A DNA stretch of 64,000 nucleotides from Balanoglossus misakiensis (lineage: Eukaryota; Hemichordata): the NCBI GenBank assembly GCA_040954595.2, contig CM082576.2, forward strand, positions 19,530,001-19,594,000. The letters are read 5' to 3'. This document shows, in pieces, positions 26,631-40,725 of the stretch (within the stretch, counting starts at the first letter, position 1; each line of letters begins with the position of its first letter). Made by a program: the position numbers and the translations under genes. The notes beneath the pieces were generated by a model, which saw only the letters and a list, made by a program, of their open reading frames with translations, did not search any database and was not told where the DNA came from.

Positions 26631-29600
26631 ATCTCAAAATTTCGTCGGTTTTTGAAAAATAATACTGGTGAAAATCATCAAAAAATGACAAATTTTCGAC
26701 TTTGCAAAATCTCAAAATTTCGTCCATTTTTGAAAAAAAATCATGGGTAAAAATCATCAAAAAATGACAAATTTTCGTTTTTGCAAAATCTCAAAATTTC
26801 GTCCATTTAAAAAAAAAACATGGGGGAAAATCATCAAAAAATGACAAATTTTCGACTTTGCAAAATCTCAAAATTTCGTCGATTTTGAAAAAAAAAATGG
26901 TTGAAAATCATCAAAAAATGACAAATTTTCGACTTTGCAAAATCTCAAAATTTCGTCGATTTTTGAAAAAAAATCATGGGTGAAAATCATCAAAAAATGA
27001 CAAATTTTCGTCTTTGCAAAATCTCAAAATTTCGTCCATTTTTGAATAAAAATCATGGGTAAAAATCATCAAAAATGACAAATTTTCGTCTTTGCAAAAT
27101 CTCAAATTTTCGTCGATTTTTGAAAAAAAATCATGGTTGAAAATCATCCAAAAATGACAAAATTTTCGACTTTGTAAAATCAAAAAATTTCGTCGATTTT
27201 GAAAAAAATCATAGGTTCGTCGATTTTTAAAAAAAAACATGGGTGAAAATCATCAAAAAATGACAAATTTTCGACTTTGCAAAATCTCAAAATTTCGTCG
27301 ATTTTTGAAAAAAAATCATGGGTGAAAATTATCAAAAAATGACACATTTTCGATTATGCAAAATCTCAAAATTTCGTCGATTTTTGAAAAAAAATCATGG
27401 GTGAAAATCATCAAAAAATGACAAATTTTCGACTTTGCAAAATCTCAAAATTTCGTCGATTTTTGAAAAAAATCATGGGTGAAAATTATCAAAAAATGAC
27501 AAATTTTCGACTTTGCAAAATCTCAAAATTTCGTCGATTTTTGAAAAAAAATCATGGTGAAAATCATCAAAAAATGACAAATTTTCGACTTTGCAAAATC
27601 TCAAAATTTCGTCGATTTTTGAAAAAAAATAATGGTTGAAAATCATCAAAAAATGACAAATTTTTGACTTTGCAAAATCTCAAAATTTCGTTCATTTTTA
27701 AAAAAAATCATGGGTGAAAATCATCAAAAAATGACAAATTTTCGGTTATGCAAAATCTCAAAATTTCGTCGATTTTGAAAAAAATCATGGGTTCGTCGAT
27801 TTTTAAAAAAAATCATGGGTGAAAATCATCAAAAAATGACAAATTTTCGACTTTGCAAAATCTCAAAATTTCGTCGATTTTTGAAAAAAAATCATGGTGA
27901 AAATCATCAAAAAATGACAAAATTTTCGACTTTGTAAAATCACAAAATTTCGTCGATTTTGAAAAAAATCATAGGTTCGTCGATTTTTAAAAAAAAAACA
28001 TGGTTGAAAATCATCAAAAAATGACAAATTTTCGTCTTTGCAAAATCTCAAAATTTCGTCCATTTTAAAAAAAAAACATGGGGCAAAATCATCAAAAAAT
28101 GACAAATTTTCGACTTTGCAAAATCTCAAAATTTCGTCGATTTTTGAAAAAAAAATCATGGGTGAAAATCATCAAAAAATGACAAATTTTCGTCTTTGCA
28201 AAATCTCAAAATTTCGTCCATTTTTGAATAAAAATCATGGGTAAAAATCATCAAAAATGACAAATTTTCGACTTTGCAAAATCTCAAAATTTCGTCGATG
28301 TTTGAAAAAAAATCATGGTGAAAATCATCAAAAAATGACAAATTTTCGACTTTGCAAAATCTCAAAATTTCGTCGATTTTTGAAACAAAATCATGGTGAA
28401 AATCATCAAAAAATGACAAATTTTCGTCTTTGCAAAATCTCAAAATTTCGTCCATTTTTGAAAAGAAATAATGGTTGAAAATCATCAAAAAATGACAAAT
28501 TTTTGACTTTGCAAAATCTCAAAATTTCGTCGATTTTGAAAAAAATCATGGGTTCGTCCATTTTTGAAAAAAAATAATGGTTGAAAATCATCAAAAAATG
28601 ACAAATTTTTGACTTTGCAAAATCTCAAAATTTCGTTCATTTTTAAAAAAAATCATGGGTGAAAATCATCAAAAAATGACAAATTTTCGGTTATGCAAAA
28701 TCTCAAAATTTCGTCGATTTTGAAAAAAATCATGGGTTCGTCGATTTTTAAAAAAAATCATGGGTGAAAATCATCAAAAAATGACAAATTTTCGACTTTG
28801 CAAAATCTCAAAATTTCGTCGATTTTTGAAAAAAAATCATGGTGAAAATCATCAAAAAATGACAAAATTTTCGACTTTGTAAAATCACAAAATTTCGTCG
28901 ATTTTGAAAAAAATCATAGGTTCGTCGATTTTTAAAAAAAAAACATGGTTGAAAATCATCAAAAAATGACAAATTTTCGTCTTTGCAAAATCTCAAAATT
29001 TCGTCCATTTAAAAAAAAAAACATGGGGCAAAATCATCAAAAAATGACAAATTTTCGACTTTGCAAAATCTCAAAATTTCGTCGATTTTTGAAAAAAAAA
29101 TCATGGGTGAAAATCATCAAAAAATGACAAATTTTCGTCTTTGCAAAATCTCAAAATTTCGTCCATTTTTGAATAAAAATCATGGGTAAAAATCATCAAA
29201 AATGACAAATTTTCGTCTTTGCAAAATCTCAAATTTTCGTCGATTTTTGAAAAAAAATCATGGTTGAAAATCATCAAAAAATGACAAAATTTTCGACTTT
29301 GTAAAATCACAAAATTTCGTCGATTTTGAAAAAAATCATAGGCTCGTCGATTTTTTAAAAAAAAACATGGGTGAAAATCATCAATAAATGACAAATTTTC
29401 GACTTTGCAAAATCTCAAAATTTCGTCGATTTTTGAAAAAAAATCATGGGTAAAAATCATCAAAAAATGACACATTTTCGATTATGCAAAATCTCAAAAT
29501 TTTGTCGATTTTTGAAAAAAAATCATGGGTGAAAATCATGAAAAAATGACACATTTTCGACTTTGAAAAATCTAAAAATTTCGTCGATTTTTGAAAAAAA

Positions 29601-32600
29601 ATCATGGGTGAAAATCATCAAAAAATGACAAATTTTCGACTTTGCAAAATCTCAAAATTTCGTCAATTTTTGAAAAAATCATGGGTAAAAATCATCAAAA
29701 AATGACAAATTTTCGTCTTTGCTAAATCTCAAAATTTCGTCGGTTTTTGAAAAATAATATGGGTGAAAATCATCAAAAAATGACAAATTTTCGTCTTTGC
29801 AAAATCTAAAAATTTCGTCCATTTTTGAAAAAAAATCATGGGTAAAAATCATCAAAAAATGACAAATTTTCGACTTTGCAAAATCTCAAAATTTCGTCAA
29901 TTTTTGAAAAAATCATGGGTAAAAATAATCAAAAAATGACAAATTTTCGTCTTTGCTAAATCTCAAAATTTCGTCGGTTTTTGAAAAATAATATGGGTGA
30001 AAATCATCAAAAAATGACAAATTTTCGACTTTGCAAAATCTCAAAATTTCGTCGATTTTTGAAAAAATCATGGGTGAAAATCATCAAAAAATGACAAATT
30101 TTCGACTTTGCAAAATCTCAAAATTTCGTCGATTTTTGAAAAAAAATCATGGTGAAAATCATCAAAAAATGACAAAATTTTCGACTTTGTAAAATCACAA
30201 AATTTCGTCGATTTTTGAAAAAAAATCATGGTGAAAATCATCAAAAAATGACAAATTTTCGTCTTTGCAAAATCTCAAAATTTCGTCCATTTTTGAAAAA
30301 AAATCATGGGTAAAAATCATCAAAAAATGACAAATTTTCGTTTTTGCAAAATCTCAAAATTTCGTCCATTTTAAAAAAAAAACATGGGTGAAAATCATCA
30401 ATAAATGACAAATTTTCGACTTTGCAAAATCTCAAAATTTCGTCGATTTTTGAAAAAAAATCATGGGTAAAAATCATCAAAAAATGACACATTTTCGATT
30501 ATGCAAAATCTCAAAATTTCGTCGATTTTTGAAAAAAAATCATGGGTGAAAATCATGAAAAAATGACACATTTTCGACTTTGAAAAATCTAAAAATTTCG
30601 TCGATTTTTGAAAAAAAATCATGGGTAAAAATCATCAAAAAATGACAAATTTTCGACTTTGCAAAATCTCAAAATTTCGTCAATTTTTGAAAAAATCATG
30701 GGTAAAAATCATCAAAAAATGACAAATTTTCGTCTTTGCTAAATCTTAAAATTTCGTCGGTTTTTGAAAAATAATATGGGTGAAAATCATCAAAAAATGA
30801 CAAATTTTCGACTTTGCAAAATCTCAAAATTTCGTCGATTTTTGAATAAAAATCATGGGTGAAAATCATCAAAAAATGACACATTTTCGACTTTGCATAA
30901 TCTCAACATTTCGTCGATTTTTGAAAAAAAATCATGGTGAAAATCATCAAAAAATGACAAATTTTCGTCTTTGCAAAATCTCAAAATTTCGTCCATTTTT
31001 GAAAAAAAATCATGGGTAAATATCATCAAAAAATGACAAATTTTCGTTTTTGCAAAATCTCAAAATTTCGTCCATTTTAAAAAAAAAACATGGGGGAAAA
31101 TCATTAAAAAATGACAAATTTTCGACTTTGCAAAATCTCAAAATTTCGTCCATTTTTGAAAAAAAATCATGGGTAAAAATCATCAAAAAATGACAAATTT
31201 TCGTCTTTGCAAAATCTCAAAATTTCGTCGATTTTTGAAAAAATCATGGGTGAAAATCATCAAAAAATGACAAATTTTCGACTTTGCAAAATCTCAAAAT
31301 TTCGTCGATTTTTGAAAAAAAATCATGGTGAAAATCATCAAAAAATGACAAAATTTTCGACTTTGTAAAATCACAAAATTTCGTCGATTTTGAAAAAAAT
31401 CATAGGTTCGTCGATTTTTAAAAAAAAAACATGGTTGAAAATCATCAAAAAATGACAAATTTTCGTCTTTGCAAAATCTCAAAATTTCGTCCATTTTAAA
31501 AAAAAAACATGGGGCAAAATCATCAAAAAATGACAAATTTTCGACTTTGCAAAATCTCAAAATTTCGTCGATTTTTGAAAAAAAAATCATGGGTGAAAAT
31601 CATCAAAAAATGACAAATTTTCGTCTTTGCAAAATCTCAAAATTTCGTCCATTTTTGAAAAAATCATGGGTAAAAATCATCAAAAATGACAAATTTTCGT
31701 CTTTGCAAAATCTCAAATTTTCGTCGATTTTTGAAAAAAAATCATGGTTGAAAATCATCAAAAAATGACAAAATTTTCGACTTTGTAAAATCACAAAATT
31801 TCGTCGATTTTGAAAAAAATCATAGGTTCGTCGATTTTTTAAAAAAAAACATGGGTGAAAATCATCAATAAATGACAAATTTTCGACTTTGCAAAATCTC
31901 AAAATTTCGTCGATTTTTGAAAAATAATATGGGTGAAAATCATCAAAAAATGACAAATTTTCGACTTTGCAAAATCTCAAAATTTCGTCGATTTTTGAAT
32001 AAAAATCATGGGTGAAAATCATCAAAAAATGACACATTTTCGACTTTGCAAAATCTCAACATTTCGTCGATTTTTGAAAAAAAATCATGGTGAAAATCAT
32101 CAAAAAATGACAAATTTTCGTCTTTGCAAAATCTCAAAATTTCGTCCATTTTTGAAAAAAAAATAATGGTTGAAAATCATCAAAAAATGACAAATTTTTG
32201 ACTTTGCAAAATCTCAAAATTTCGTTCATTTTTAAAAAAAATCATGGGTGAAAATCATCAAAAAATGACAAATTTTCGATTATGCAAAATCTCAAAATTT
32301 CGTCGATTTTGAAAAAAATCATGGGTTCGTCGATTTTTAAAAAAAAACATTGGTGAAAATCATCAAAAAATGACAAATTTTCGTCTTTGCAAAATCTCAA
32401 AATTTCGTCCATTTTAAAAAAAAAACATGGGGCAAAATCATCAAAAAATGACAAATTTTCGACTTTGCAAAATCTCAAAATTTCGTCGATTTTTGAAAAA
32501 AAAATCATGGGTGAAAATCATCAAAAAATGACAAATTTTCGTCTTTGCAAAATCTCAAAATTTCGTCCATTTTTGAAAAAATCATGGGTAAAAATCATCA

Positions 32601-35600
32601 AAAATGACAAATTTTCGTCTTTGCAAAATCTCAAATTTTCGTCGATTTTTGAAAAAAAATCATGGGTAAAAATCATCAAAAAATGACAAAATTTTCGACT
32701 TTGTAAAATCACAAAATTTCGTCGATTTTGAAAAAAATCATAGGTTCGTCGATTTTTTTAAAAAAAACATGGGTGAAAATCATCAATAAATGACAAATTT
32801 TCGACTTTGCAAAATCTCAAAATTTCGTCGATTTTTGAAAAAAAATCATGGGTAAAAATCATCAAAAAATGACACATTTTCGATTATGCAAAATCTCAAA
32901 ATTTCGTCGATTTTTGAAAAAAAATCATGGGTGAAAATCATGAAAAAATGACACATTTTCGACTTTGAAAAATCTAAAAATTTCGTCGATTTTTGAAAAA
33001 AATCATGGGTAAAAATCATCAAAAAATGACAAATTTTCGACTTTGCAAAATCTCAAAATTTCGTCTTTTTTTGAAAAAATCATGGGTAAAAATCATCAAA
33101 AAATGACAAATTTTCGTCTTTGCTAAATCTCAAAATTTCGTCGGTTTTTGAAAAATAATATGGGTGAAAATCATCAAAAAATGACAAATTTTCGACTTTG
33201 CAAAATCTCAAAATTTCGTCGATTTTTGAAAAAAAATCATGGTTGAAAATCATCAAAAAATGACAAAATTTTCGACTTTGTAAAATCAAAAAATTTCGTC
33301 GATTTTGAAAAAAATCATAGGTTCGTCGATTTTTAAAAAAAAAAACATGGGTGAAAATCATCAAAAAATGACAAATTTTCGACTTTGCAAAATCTCAAAA
33401 TTTCGTCGATTTTTGAAAAAAAATCATGGGTGAAAATTATCAAAAAATGACACATTTTCGATTATGCAAAATCTCAAAATTTCGTCGATTTTTGAATAAA
33501 AATCATGGGTGAAAATCATCAAAAAATGACAAATTTTCGACTTTGCAAAATCTCAAAATTTCGTCGATTTTTGAAAAAAAATCATGGTGAAAATCATCAA
33601 AAAATGACAAATTATCGACTATGCAAAATCTCAAAATTTCGTCGATTTTTGAAAAAAAATCATGGTGAAAATCATCAAAAAATGACAAATTTTCGTCTTT
33701 GCAAAATCTCAAAATTTCGTCCATTTTTGAAAAAAAATAATGGTTGAAAATCATCAAAAAATGACAAATTTTCGATTATGCAAAATCTCAAAATTTCGTC
33801 GATTTTGAAAAAAATCATGGGTTCGTCGATTTTTAAAAAAAAACATTGGTGAAAATCATCAAAATATGACAAATTTTCGACTTTGCAAAATCTCAAAATT
33901 TCGTCGATTTTTGAAAAAATCATGGGTGAAAATCATCAAAAAATGACAAAATTTTCGACTTTGTAAAATCACAAAATTTCGTCGATTTTGAAAGAAATCA
34001 TAGGTTCGTCGATTTTTAAAAAAAAAACATGGGTGAAAATCATCAAAAAATGACAAATTTTCGACTTTGCAAAATCTCAAAATTTCGTCGATTTTTGAAA
34101 AAATCATGGGTGAAAATCATCAAAAAATGACAAAATTTTCGACTTTGTAAAATCACAAAATTTCGTCGATTTTGAAAGAAATCATAGGTTCGTCGATTTT
34201 TAAAAAAAAAACATGGGTGAAAATCATCAAAAAATGACAAATTTTCGACTTTGCAAAATCTCAAAATTTCGTCGATTTTTGAAAAAAAATCATGGGTAAA
34301 AATCATCAAAAAATGACACATTTTCGATTATGCAAAATCTCAAAATTTCGTCGATTTTTGAAAAAAAATCATGGGTGAAAATCATGAAAAAATGACACAT
34401 TTTCGACTTTGCAAAATCTCAAAATTTCGTCCATTTTTGAAAAAAAATCATGGGTAAAAATCATCAAAAAATGACAAATTTTCGTCTTTGCTAAATCTCA
34501 AAATTTCGTCGGTTTTTGAAAAATAATATGGGTGAAAATCATCAAAAAATGACAAATTTTCGACTTTGCAAAATCTCAAAATTTCGTCGATTTTTGAATA
34601 AAAATCATGGGTGAAAATCATCAAAAAATGACACATTTTCGACTTTGCAAAATCTCAACATTTCGTCGATTTTTGAAAAAAAATCATGGTGAAAATCATC
34701 AAAAAATGACAAATTTTCGTCTTTGCAAAATCTCAAAATTTCGTCCATTTTTGAAAAAAAATAATGGTTGAAAATCATCAAAAAATGACAAATTTTTGAC
34801 TTTGCAAAATCTCAAAATTTCGTTCATTTTTAAAAAAAATCATGGGTGAAAATCATCAAAAAATGACAAATTTTCGATTATGCAAAATCTCAAAATTTCG
34901 TCGATTTTGAAAAAAATCATGGGTTCGTCGATTTTTAAAAAAAAACATTGGTGAAAATCATCAAAATATGACAAATTTTCGACTTTGCAAAATCTCAAAA
35001 TTTCGTCGATTTTTGAAAAAATCATGGGTGAAAATCATCAAAAAATGACAAATTTTCAACTTTGCAAAATCTCAAAATTTCGTCGATTTTTGAAAAAAAA
35101 TCATGGTGAAAATCATCAAAAAATGACAAAATTTTCGACTTTGTAAAATCACAAAATTTCGTCGATTTTGAAAAAAATCATAGGTTCGTCGATTTTTAAA
35201 AAAAAAACATGGTTGAAAATCATCAAAAAATGACAAATTTTCGTCTTTGCAAAATCTCAAAATTTCGTCCATTTTAAAAAAAAAACATGGGGCAAAATCA
35301 TCAAAAAATGACAAATTTTCGACTTTGCAAAATCTCAAAATTTCGTCGATTTTTGAAAAAAAAATCATGGGTGAAAATCATCAAAAAATGACAAATTTTC
35401 GTCTTTGCAAAATCTCAAAATTTCGTCCATTTTTGAATAAAAATCATGGGTAAAAATCATCAAAAATGACAAATTTTCGTCTTTGCAAAATCTCAAATTT
35501 TCGTCGATTTTTGAAAAAAAATCATGGTTGAAAATCATCAAAAAATGACAAAATTTTCGACTTTGTAAAATCACAAAATTTCGTCGATTTTGAAAAAAAT

Positions 35601-35707
35601 CATAGGTTCGTCGATTTAAAAAAAAAAAACATGTGTGAAAATAATCAAAAAATGACAAATTTTCGACTTTGCAAAATCTCAAAATTTCGTCGATTTTTGA
35701 AAAAAAA

Positions 35708-37010
35708 TCATGGGTAAAAATCATCAAAAAATGACACATTTTCGATTATGCAAAATCTCAAAATTTCGTCCATTTTTGAATAAAAATCATGGGTAAAAAT
35801 CATCAAAAATGACAAATTTTCGTCTTTGCAAAATCTCAAATTTTCGTCGATTTTTGAAAAAAAATCATGGTTGAAAATCATCAAAAAATGACAAAATTTT
35901 CGACTTTGTAAAATCACAAAATTTCGTCGATTTTGAAAAAAATCATAGGTTCGTCGATTTTAAAAAAAAAAACATGGGTGAAAATCATCAAAAAATGACA
36001 AATTTTCGACTTTGCAAAATCTCAAAATTTCGTCGATTTTTGAAAAAAAATCATGGGTAAAAATCATCAAAAAATGACACATTTTCGATTATGCAAAATC
36101 TCAAAATTTCGTCGATTTTTGAAAAAAAATCATGGGTGAAAATCATGAAAAAATGACACATTTTCGACTTTGAAAAATCTAAAAATTTCGTCGATTTTTG
36201 AAAAAAAATCATGGGTAAAAATCATCAAAAAATGACAAATTTTCGTCTTTGCAAAATCTTAAAATTTCGTCGATTTTTGAAAAAAATCATGGGTGAAAAT
36301 CATCAAAAAATGACAAATTTTCGACTTTGCAAAATCTCAAAATTTCGTCGATTTTTGAAAAAAAATCATGGGTAAAAATCATCAAAAAATGACACATTTT
36401 CGATTATGCAAAATCTCAAAATTTCGTCCATTTTTGAATAAAAATCATGGGTAAAAATCATCAAAAATGACAAATTTTCGTCTTTGCAAAATCTCAAATT
36501 TTCGTCGATTTTTGAAAAAAAATCATGGTTGAAAATCATCAAAAAATGACAAAATTTTCGACTTTGTAAAATCACAAAATTTCGTCGATTTTGAAAAAAA
36601 TCATAGGTTCGTCGATTTTAAAAAAAAAAACATGGGTGAAAATCATCAAAAAATGACAAATTTTCGACTTTGCAAAATCTCAAAAGTTCGTCGATTTTTG
36701 AAAAAAAATCATGGGTAAAAATCATCAAAAAATGACACATTTTCGATTATGCAAAATCTCAAAATTTCGTCGATTTTTGAAAAAAAATCATGGGTGAAAA
36801 TCATGAAAAAATGACACATTTTCGACTTTGAAAAATCTAAAAATTTCGTCGATTTTTGAAAAAAAATCATGGGTAAAAATCATCAAAAAATGACAAATTT
36901 TCGTCTTTGCAAAATCTTAAAATTTCGTCGATTTTTGAAAAAAATCATGGGTGAAAATCATCAAAAAATGACAAATTTTCGACTTTGCAAAATCTCAAAA
37001 TTTCATCAAT
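35708..37010 (+). repeat. 658-bp satellite duplication
   Basis: The monomer series starting at 35708 repeats from 36366 with an offset of 658 bases and is nearly identical. Confidence 0.75.
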
Positions 37011-37021
37011 TTTTGAAAAAA

Positions 37022-39050
37022 TCATGGGTAAAAATCATCAAAAAATGACAAATTTTCGTCTTTGCTAAATCTCAAAATTTCGTCGGTTTTTGAAAAATAA
37101 TATGGGTGAAAATCATCAAAAAATGACAAATTTTCGACTTTGCAAAATCTCAAAATTTCGTCGATTTTTGAATAAAAATCATGGGTGAAAATCATCAAAA
37201 AATGACACATTTTCGACTTTGCAAAATCTCAACATTTCGTCGATTTTTGAAAAAAAATCATGGTGAAAATCATCAAAAATGACAAATTTTCGTCTTTGCA
37301 AAATCTCAAAATTTCGTCCATTTTTGAAAAAAAATCATGGGTAAAAATCATCAAAAAATGACAAATTTTCGTTTTTGCAAAATCTCAAAATTTCGTCCAT
37401 TTAAAAAAAAAAACATGGGGGAAAATCATCAAAAAATGACAAATTTTCGACTTTGCAAAATCTCAAAATTTCGTCCATTTTTGAAAAAAAATCATGGGTA
37501 AAAATCATCAAAAAATGACAAATTTTCGTCTTTGCAAAATCTCAAAATTTCGTCCATTTAAAAAAAAAACATGGGGGAAAATCATCAAAAAATGACAAAT
37601 TTTCGACTTTGCAAAATCTCAAAATTTCGTCGATTTTGAAACAAACCATTGGGGGAAAATCATCAAAAAATGACAAATTATCGACTTTGCAGAATCTCAC
37701 AATTTCGTCGATTTTTGAAAAAAATCATGGGTGAAAATCATCAAAAAATTACAAATTTTCGACTTTGCAAAATCTCAAAATTTCGTCGATTTTTGTAAAA
37801 ACTCATGGGTGAAAATCATGAAAAAATGACACATTTTCGACTTTGAAAAATCTAAAAATTTCGTCGATTTTTGAAAAAAAATCATGGGTAAAAATCATCA
37901 AAAAATGACAAATTTTCGTCTTTGCAAAATCTTAAAATTTCGTCGATTTTTGAAAAAAATCATGGGTGAAAATCATCAAAAAATGACAAATTTTCGACTT
38001 TGCAAAATCTCAAAATTTCATCAATTTTTGAAAAAATCATGGGTAAAAATCATCAAAAAATGACAAATTTTCGTCTTTGCTAAATCTCAAAATTTCGTCG
38101 GTTTTTGAAAAATAATATGGGTGAAAATCATCAAAAAATGACAAATTTTCGACTTTGCAAAATCTCAAAATTTCGTCGATTTTTGAATAAAAATCATGGG
38201 TGAAAATCATCAAAAAATGACACATTTTCGACTTTGCAAAATCTCAACATTTCGTCGATTTTTGAAAAAAAATCATGGTGAAAATCATCAAAAATGACAA
38301 ATTTTCGTCTTTGCAAAATCTCAAAATTTCGTCCATTTTTGAAAAAAAATCATGGGTAAAAATCATCAAAAAATGACAAATTTTCGTTTTTGCAAAATCT
38401 CAAAATTTCGTCCATTTAAAAAAAAAAACATGGGGGAAAATCATCAAAAAATGACAAATTTTCGACTTTGCAAAATCTCAAAATTTCGTCCATTTTTGAA
38501 AAAAAATCATGGGTAAAAATCATCAAAAAATGACAAATTTTCGTCTTTGCAAAATCTCAAAATTTCGTCCATTTAAAAAAAAAACATGGGGGAAAATCAT
38601 CAAAAAATGACAAATTTTCGACTTTGCAAAATCTCAAAATTTCGTCGATTTTGAAACAAACCATTGGGGGAAAATCATCAAAAAATGACAAATTATCGAC
38701 TTTGCAGAATCTCACAATTTCGTCGATTTTTGAAAAAAATCATGGGTGAAAATCATCAAAAAATTACAAATTTTCGACTTTGCAAAATCTCAAAATTTCG
38801 TCGATTTTTGTAAAAACTCATGGGTGAAAATCATCAAAAAATGACAAATTTTCGACTTTGCAAAATCTCAAAATTTAGTCGATTTTTGAAAAAAAATCAT
38901 AGGTGAAAATCATCAAAAAATGACAAATTTTCGACTTTGCAAAATCTCAAAATTTCGTCAATTTTTGAAAAAAATCAGGGGTAAAAATCATCAAAAAATG
39001 ACAAATTTTCGTCTTTGCTAAATCTCAAAATTTCGTCGGTTTTTGAAAAA
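37022..39050 (+). repeat. about 1.0-kb satellite duplication
   Basis: The series from 37022 repeats from 38037 (offset 1015). It shares rare changes such as TTTCATCAATTTTTG, GAAACAAACCATTGG, TTGCAGAATCTC and TGTAAAAACTCATGG, so this is a recent unequal-exchange product. Confidence 0.8.
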
Positions 39051-40098
39051 TAATATTGGTGAAAATCATCAAAAAATGACAAATTTTCGACTTTGCAAAA
39101 TCTCAAAATTTCGTCCATTTTTGAAAAAAAATCATGGGTAAAAATCGTCAAAAAATGACAAATTTTCGTCTTTGCAAAATCTCAAAATTTCGTCCATTTT
39201 AAAAAAAAAACATGGGGGAAAATCATCAAAAAATGACAAATTTTCGACTTTGCAAAATCTCAAAATGTCGTCGATTTTGAAAAAAAATAATGGTTGAAAA
39301 TCATCAAAAAATGACAAATTTTCGTCTTTGCAAAATCTCAAAATTTCGTCCATTTTTGAATAAAAATCATGGGTAAAAATCATCAAAAATGACAAATTTT
39401 CGTCTTTGCAAAATCTCAAATTTTCGTCGATTTTTGAAAAAAAATCATGGTTGAAAATCATCAAAAAATGACAAAATTTTAGACTTTGTAAAATCACAAA
39501 ATTTCGTCGATTTTGAAAAAAATCATAGGTTCGTCGATTTAAAAAAAAAAAAACATGGGTGAAAATCATCAAAAAATGACAAATTTTCGACTTTGCAAAA
39601 TCTCAAAATTTCGTCGATTTTTGAAAAAAAAATCATGGGTGAAAATCATCAAAAAATGACACATTTTCGATTATGCAAAATCTCAAAATTTCGTCGATTT
39701 TTGAAAAAAAATCATGGGTGAAAATCATCAAAAAATGACAAATTTTCGACTTTGCAAAATCTCAAAATTTCTTCGATTTTTGAAAAAATCATGGGTGAAA
39801 ATCATCAAACAATGACCATCAACTGAGTATCATTCAAATACTCTGTGCACAGTGGGTAAAGACACATTTGGTTTTTTAGGAGACTTTCATCAGTTGTAGT
39901 AAAATACAACGTGACTACACTATATACACCAATGAGAATGGCCATGTAATTCAGAGAGTGCTTGATATTAAAACTGTTTCATAGTTGTGGCCTTTACTGC
40001 TGATAATTAGGTTACCATAGATACAAGCCCAATGCAACGTGACAGGGATAAACATATGCAAAGACAAGATTTAACCCCACCTCCATAATCAAAATACT

Positions 40099-40116
40099 AC
40101 CACAGAGGGCGCTATA
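40099..40116 (+). promoter_or_regulatory. CTCF-like motif, 309-bp repeat unit 1
   Basis: ACCACAGAGGGCGCTATA. The stretch CAGAGGGCGCT fits the conserved core of the CTCF motif (YAGRKGGCRSY); the upstream CCA part fits less well. Conserved in all three units. Confidence 0.35.
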
Positions 40117-40407
40117 CTATATGACCATCAACTGAGTATCATTCAAATACTCTGTGCACAGTGGGTAAAGACACATTTGTTTTTTTAGGAGACTTTCATC
40201 AGTTGTAGTAAAATACAACGTGACTACACTATATACACCAATGAGAATGGCCATGTAATTCAGAGAGTGCTTGATATTAAAACTGTTTCATAGTTGTGGC
40301 CTTTACTGATGATAATTAGGTTACCATAGATGAAAGCCCAATGCAACATGACAGGGATAAACATATGCAAAGACAAGATTTAACCCCACCTCCATAATCA
40401 AAATACT

Positions 40408-40425
40408 ACCACAGAGGGCGCTATA
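40408..40425 (+). promoter_or_regulatory. CTCF-like motif, 309-bp repeat unit 2
   Basis: Same 18 bases as in unit 1, exactly 309 bases downstream. Confidence 0.35.
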
Positions 40426-40707
40426 CTATATGACCATCAACTGAGTATCATTCAAATACTCTGTGCACAGTGGGTAAAGACACATTTGGTTTTTTAGGAG
40501 ACTTTCACCAGTTGCAGTAAAATACAACGTGACTACACTATATGCACCAATGAGAATGGCCGTGTAATTCAGAGTGCTTGATATTAAAACTGTTTCAAAG
40601 CTGTGGCCTTTACTGCTGGTAATTAGGTTACCATAGATACAAGTGGAATGGAACCGGACAGGGATAAACATACAAAGGCTAGGTTAACCCCCCCCCCCCC
40701 AAATACT

Positions 40708-40725
40708 ACCACAGAGGGCGCTATA
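40708..40725 (+). promoter_or_regulatory. CTCF-like motif, 309-bp repeat unit 3
   Basis: The same ACCACAGAGGGCGCTATA is retained although this unit is otherwise more diverged than units 1 and 2. Confidence 0.35.

Larger units (their letters stand above)
21936..39812 (+). repeat. 78-bp satellite array, right segment
   Basis: The same satellite in the same orientation resumes after the inserted block at 19858-21935. It ends at a junction reading CATCAAACAATGACCATC, where the 309-bp repeat begins. By eye this half is richer in the CGTC/TCCA monomer type and in ATGACAC/CGATTATGC monomers than the left half. CCATTGGGGG monomers are common up to about 26 kb and reappear near 37.6 and 38.7 kb. Together the two segments cover about 37.7 kb, close to 480-500 monomers if the mean is near 77 bp. 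Confidence 0.97.

Noticed and set aside
292-39572. Dozens of 60-156-codon frames inside the satellite, on both strands, with 26-residue repeats such as MGENHQKMTNFRLCKISKF or FFKIDEILRFCKVENLSFF
   Set aside because: They follow from the 78-base period being a multiple of three. They occur on both strands, break wherever a monomer has an indel, and have no start context or flanking gene structure.
1-39812. CRISPR-like regular repeats
   Set aside because: There are no unique spacers; the whole period is repeated, and the genome is eukaryotic.
1-39812. CENP-B box in the satellite monomer
   Set aside because: TTTCGTCGATTTTTGAA begins correctly but lacks the required A and CGGG positions.
40426-40671. 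81-codon minus frame in the 309-bp repeat
   Set aside because: It lies wholly in the tandem repeat and is not maintained in the other units.
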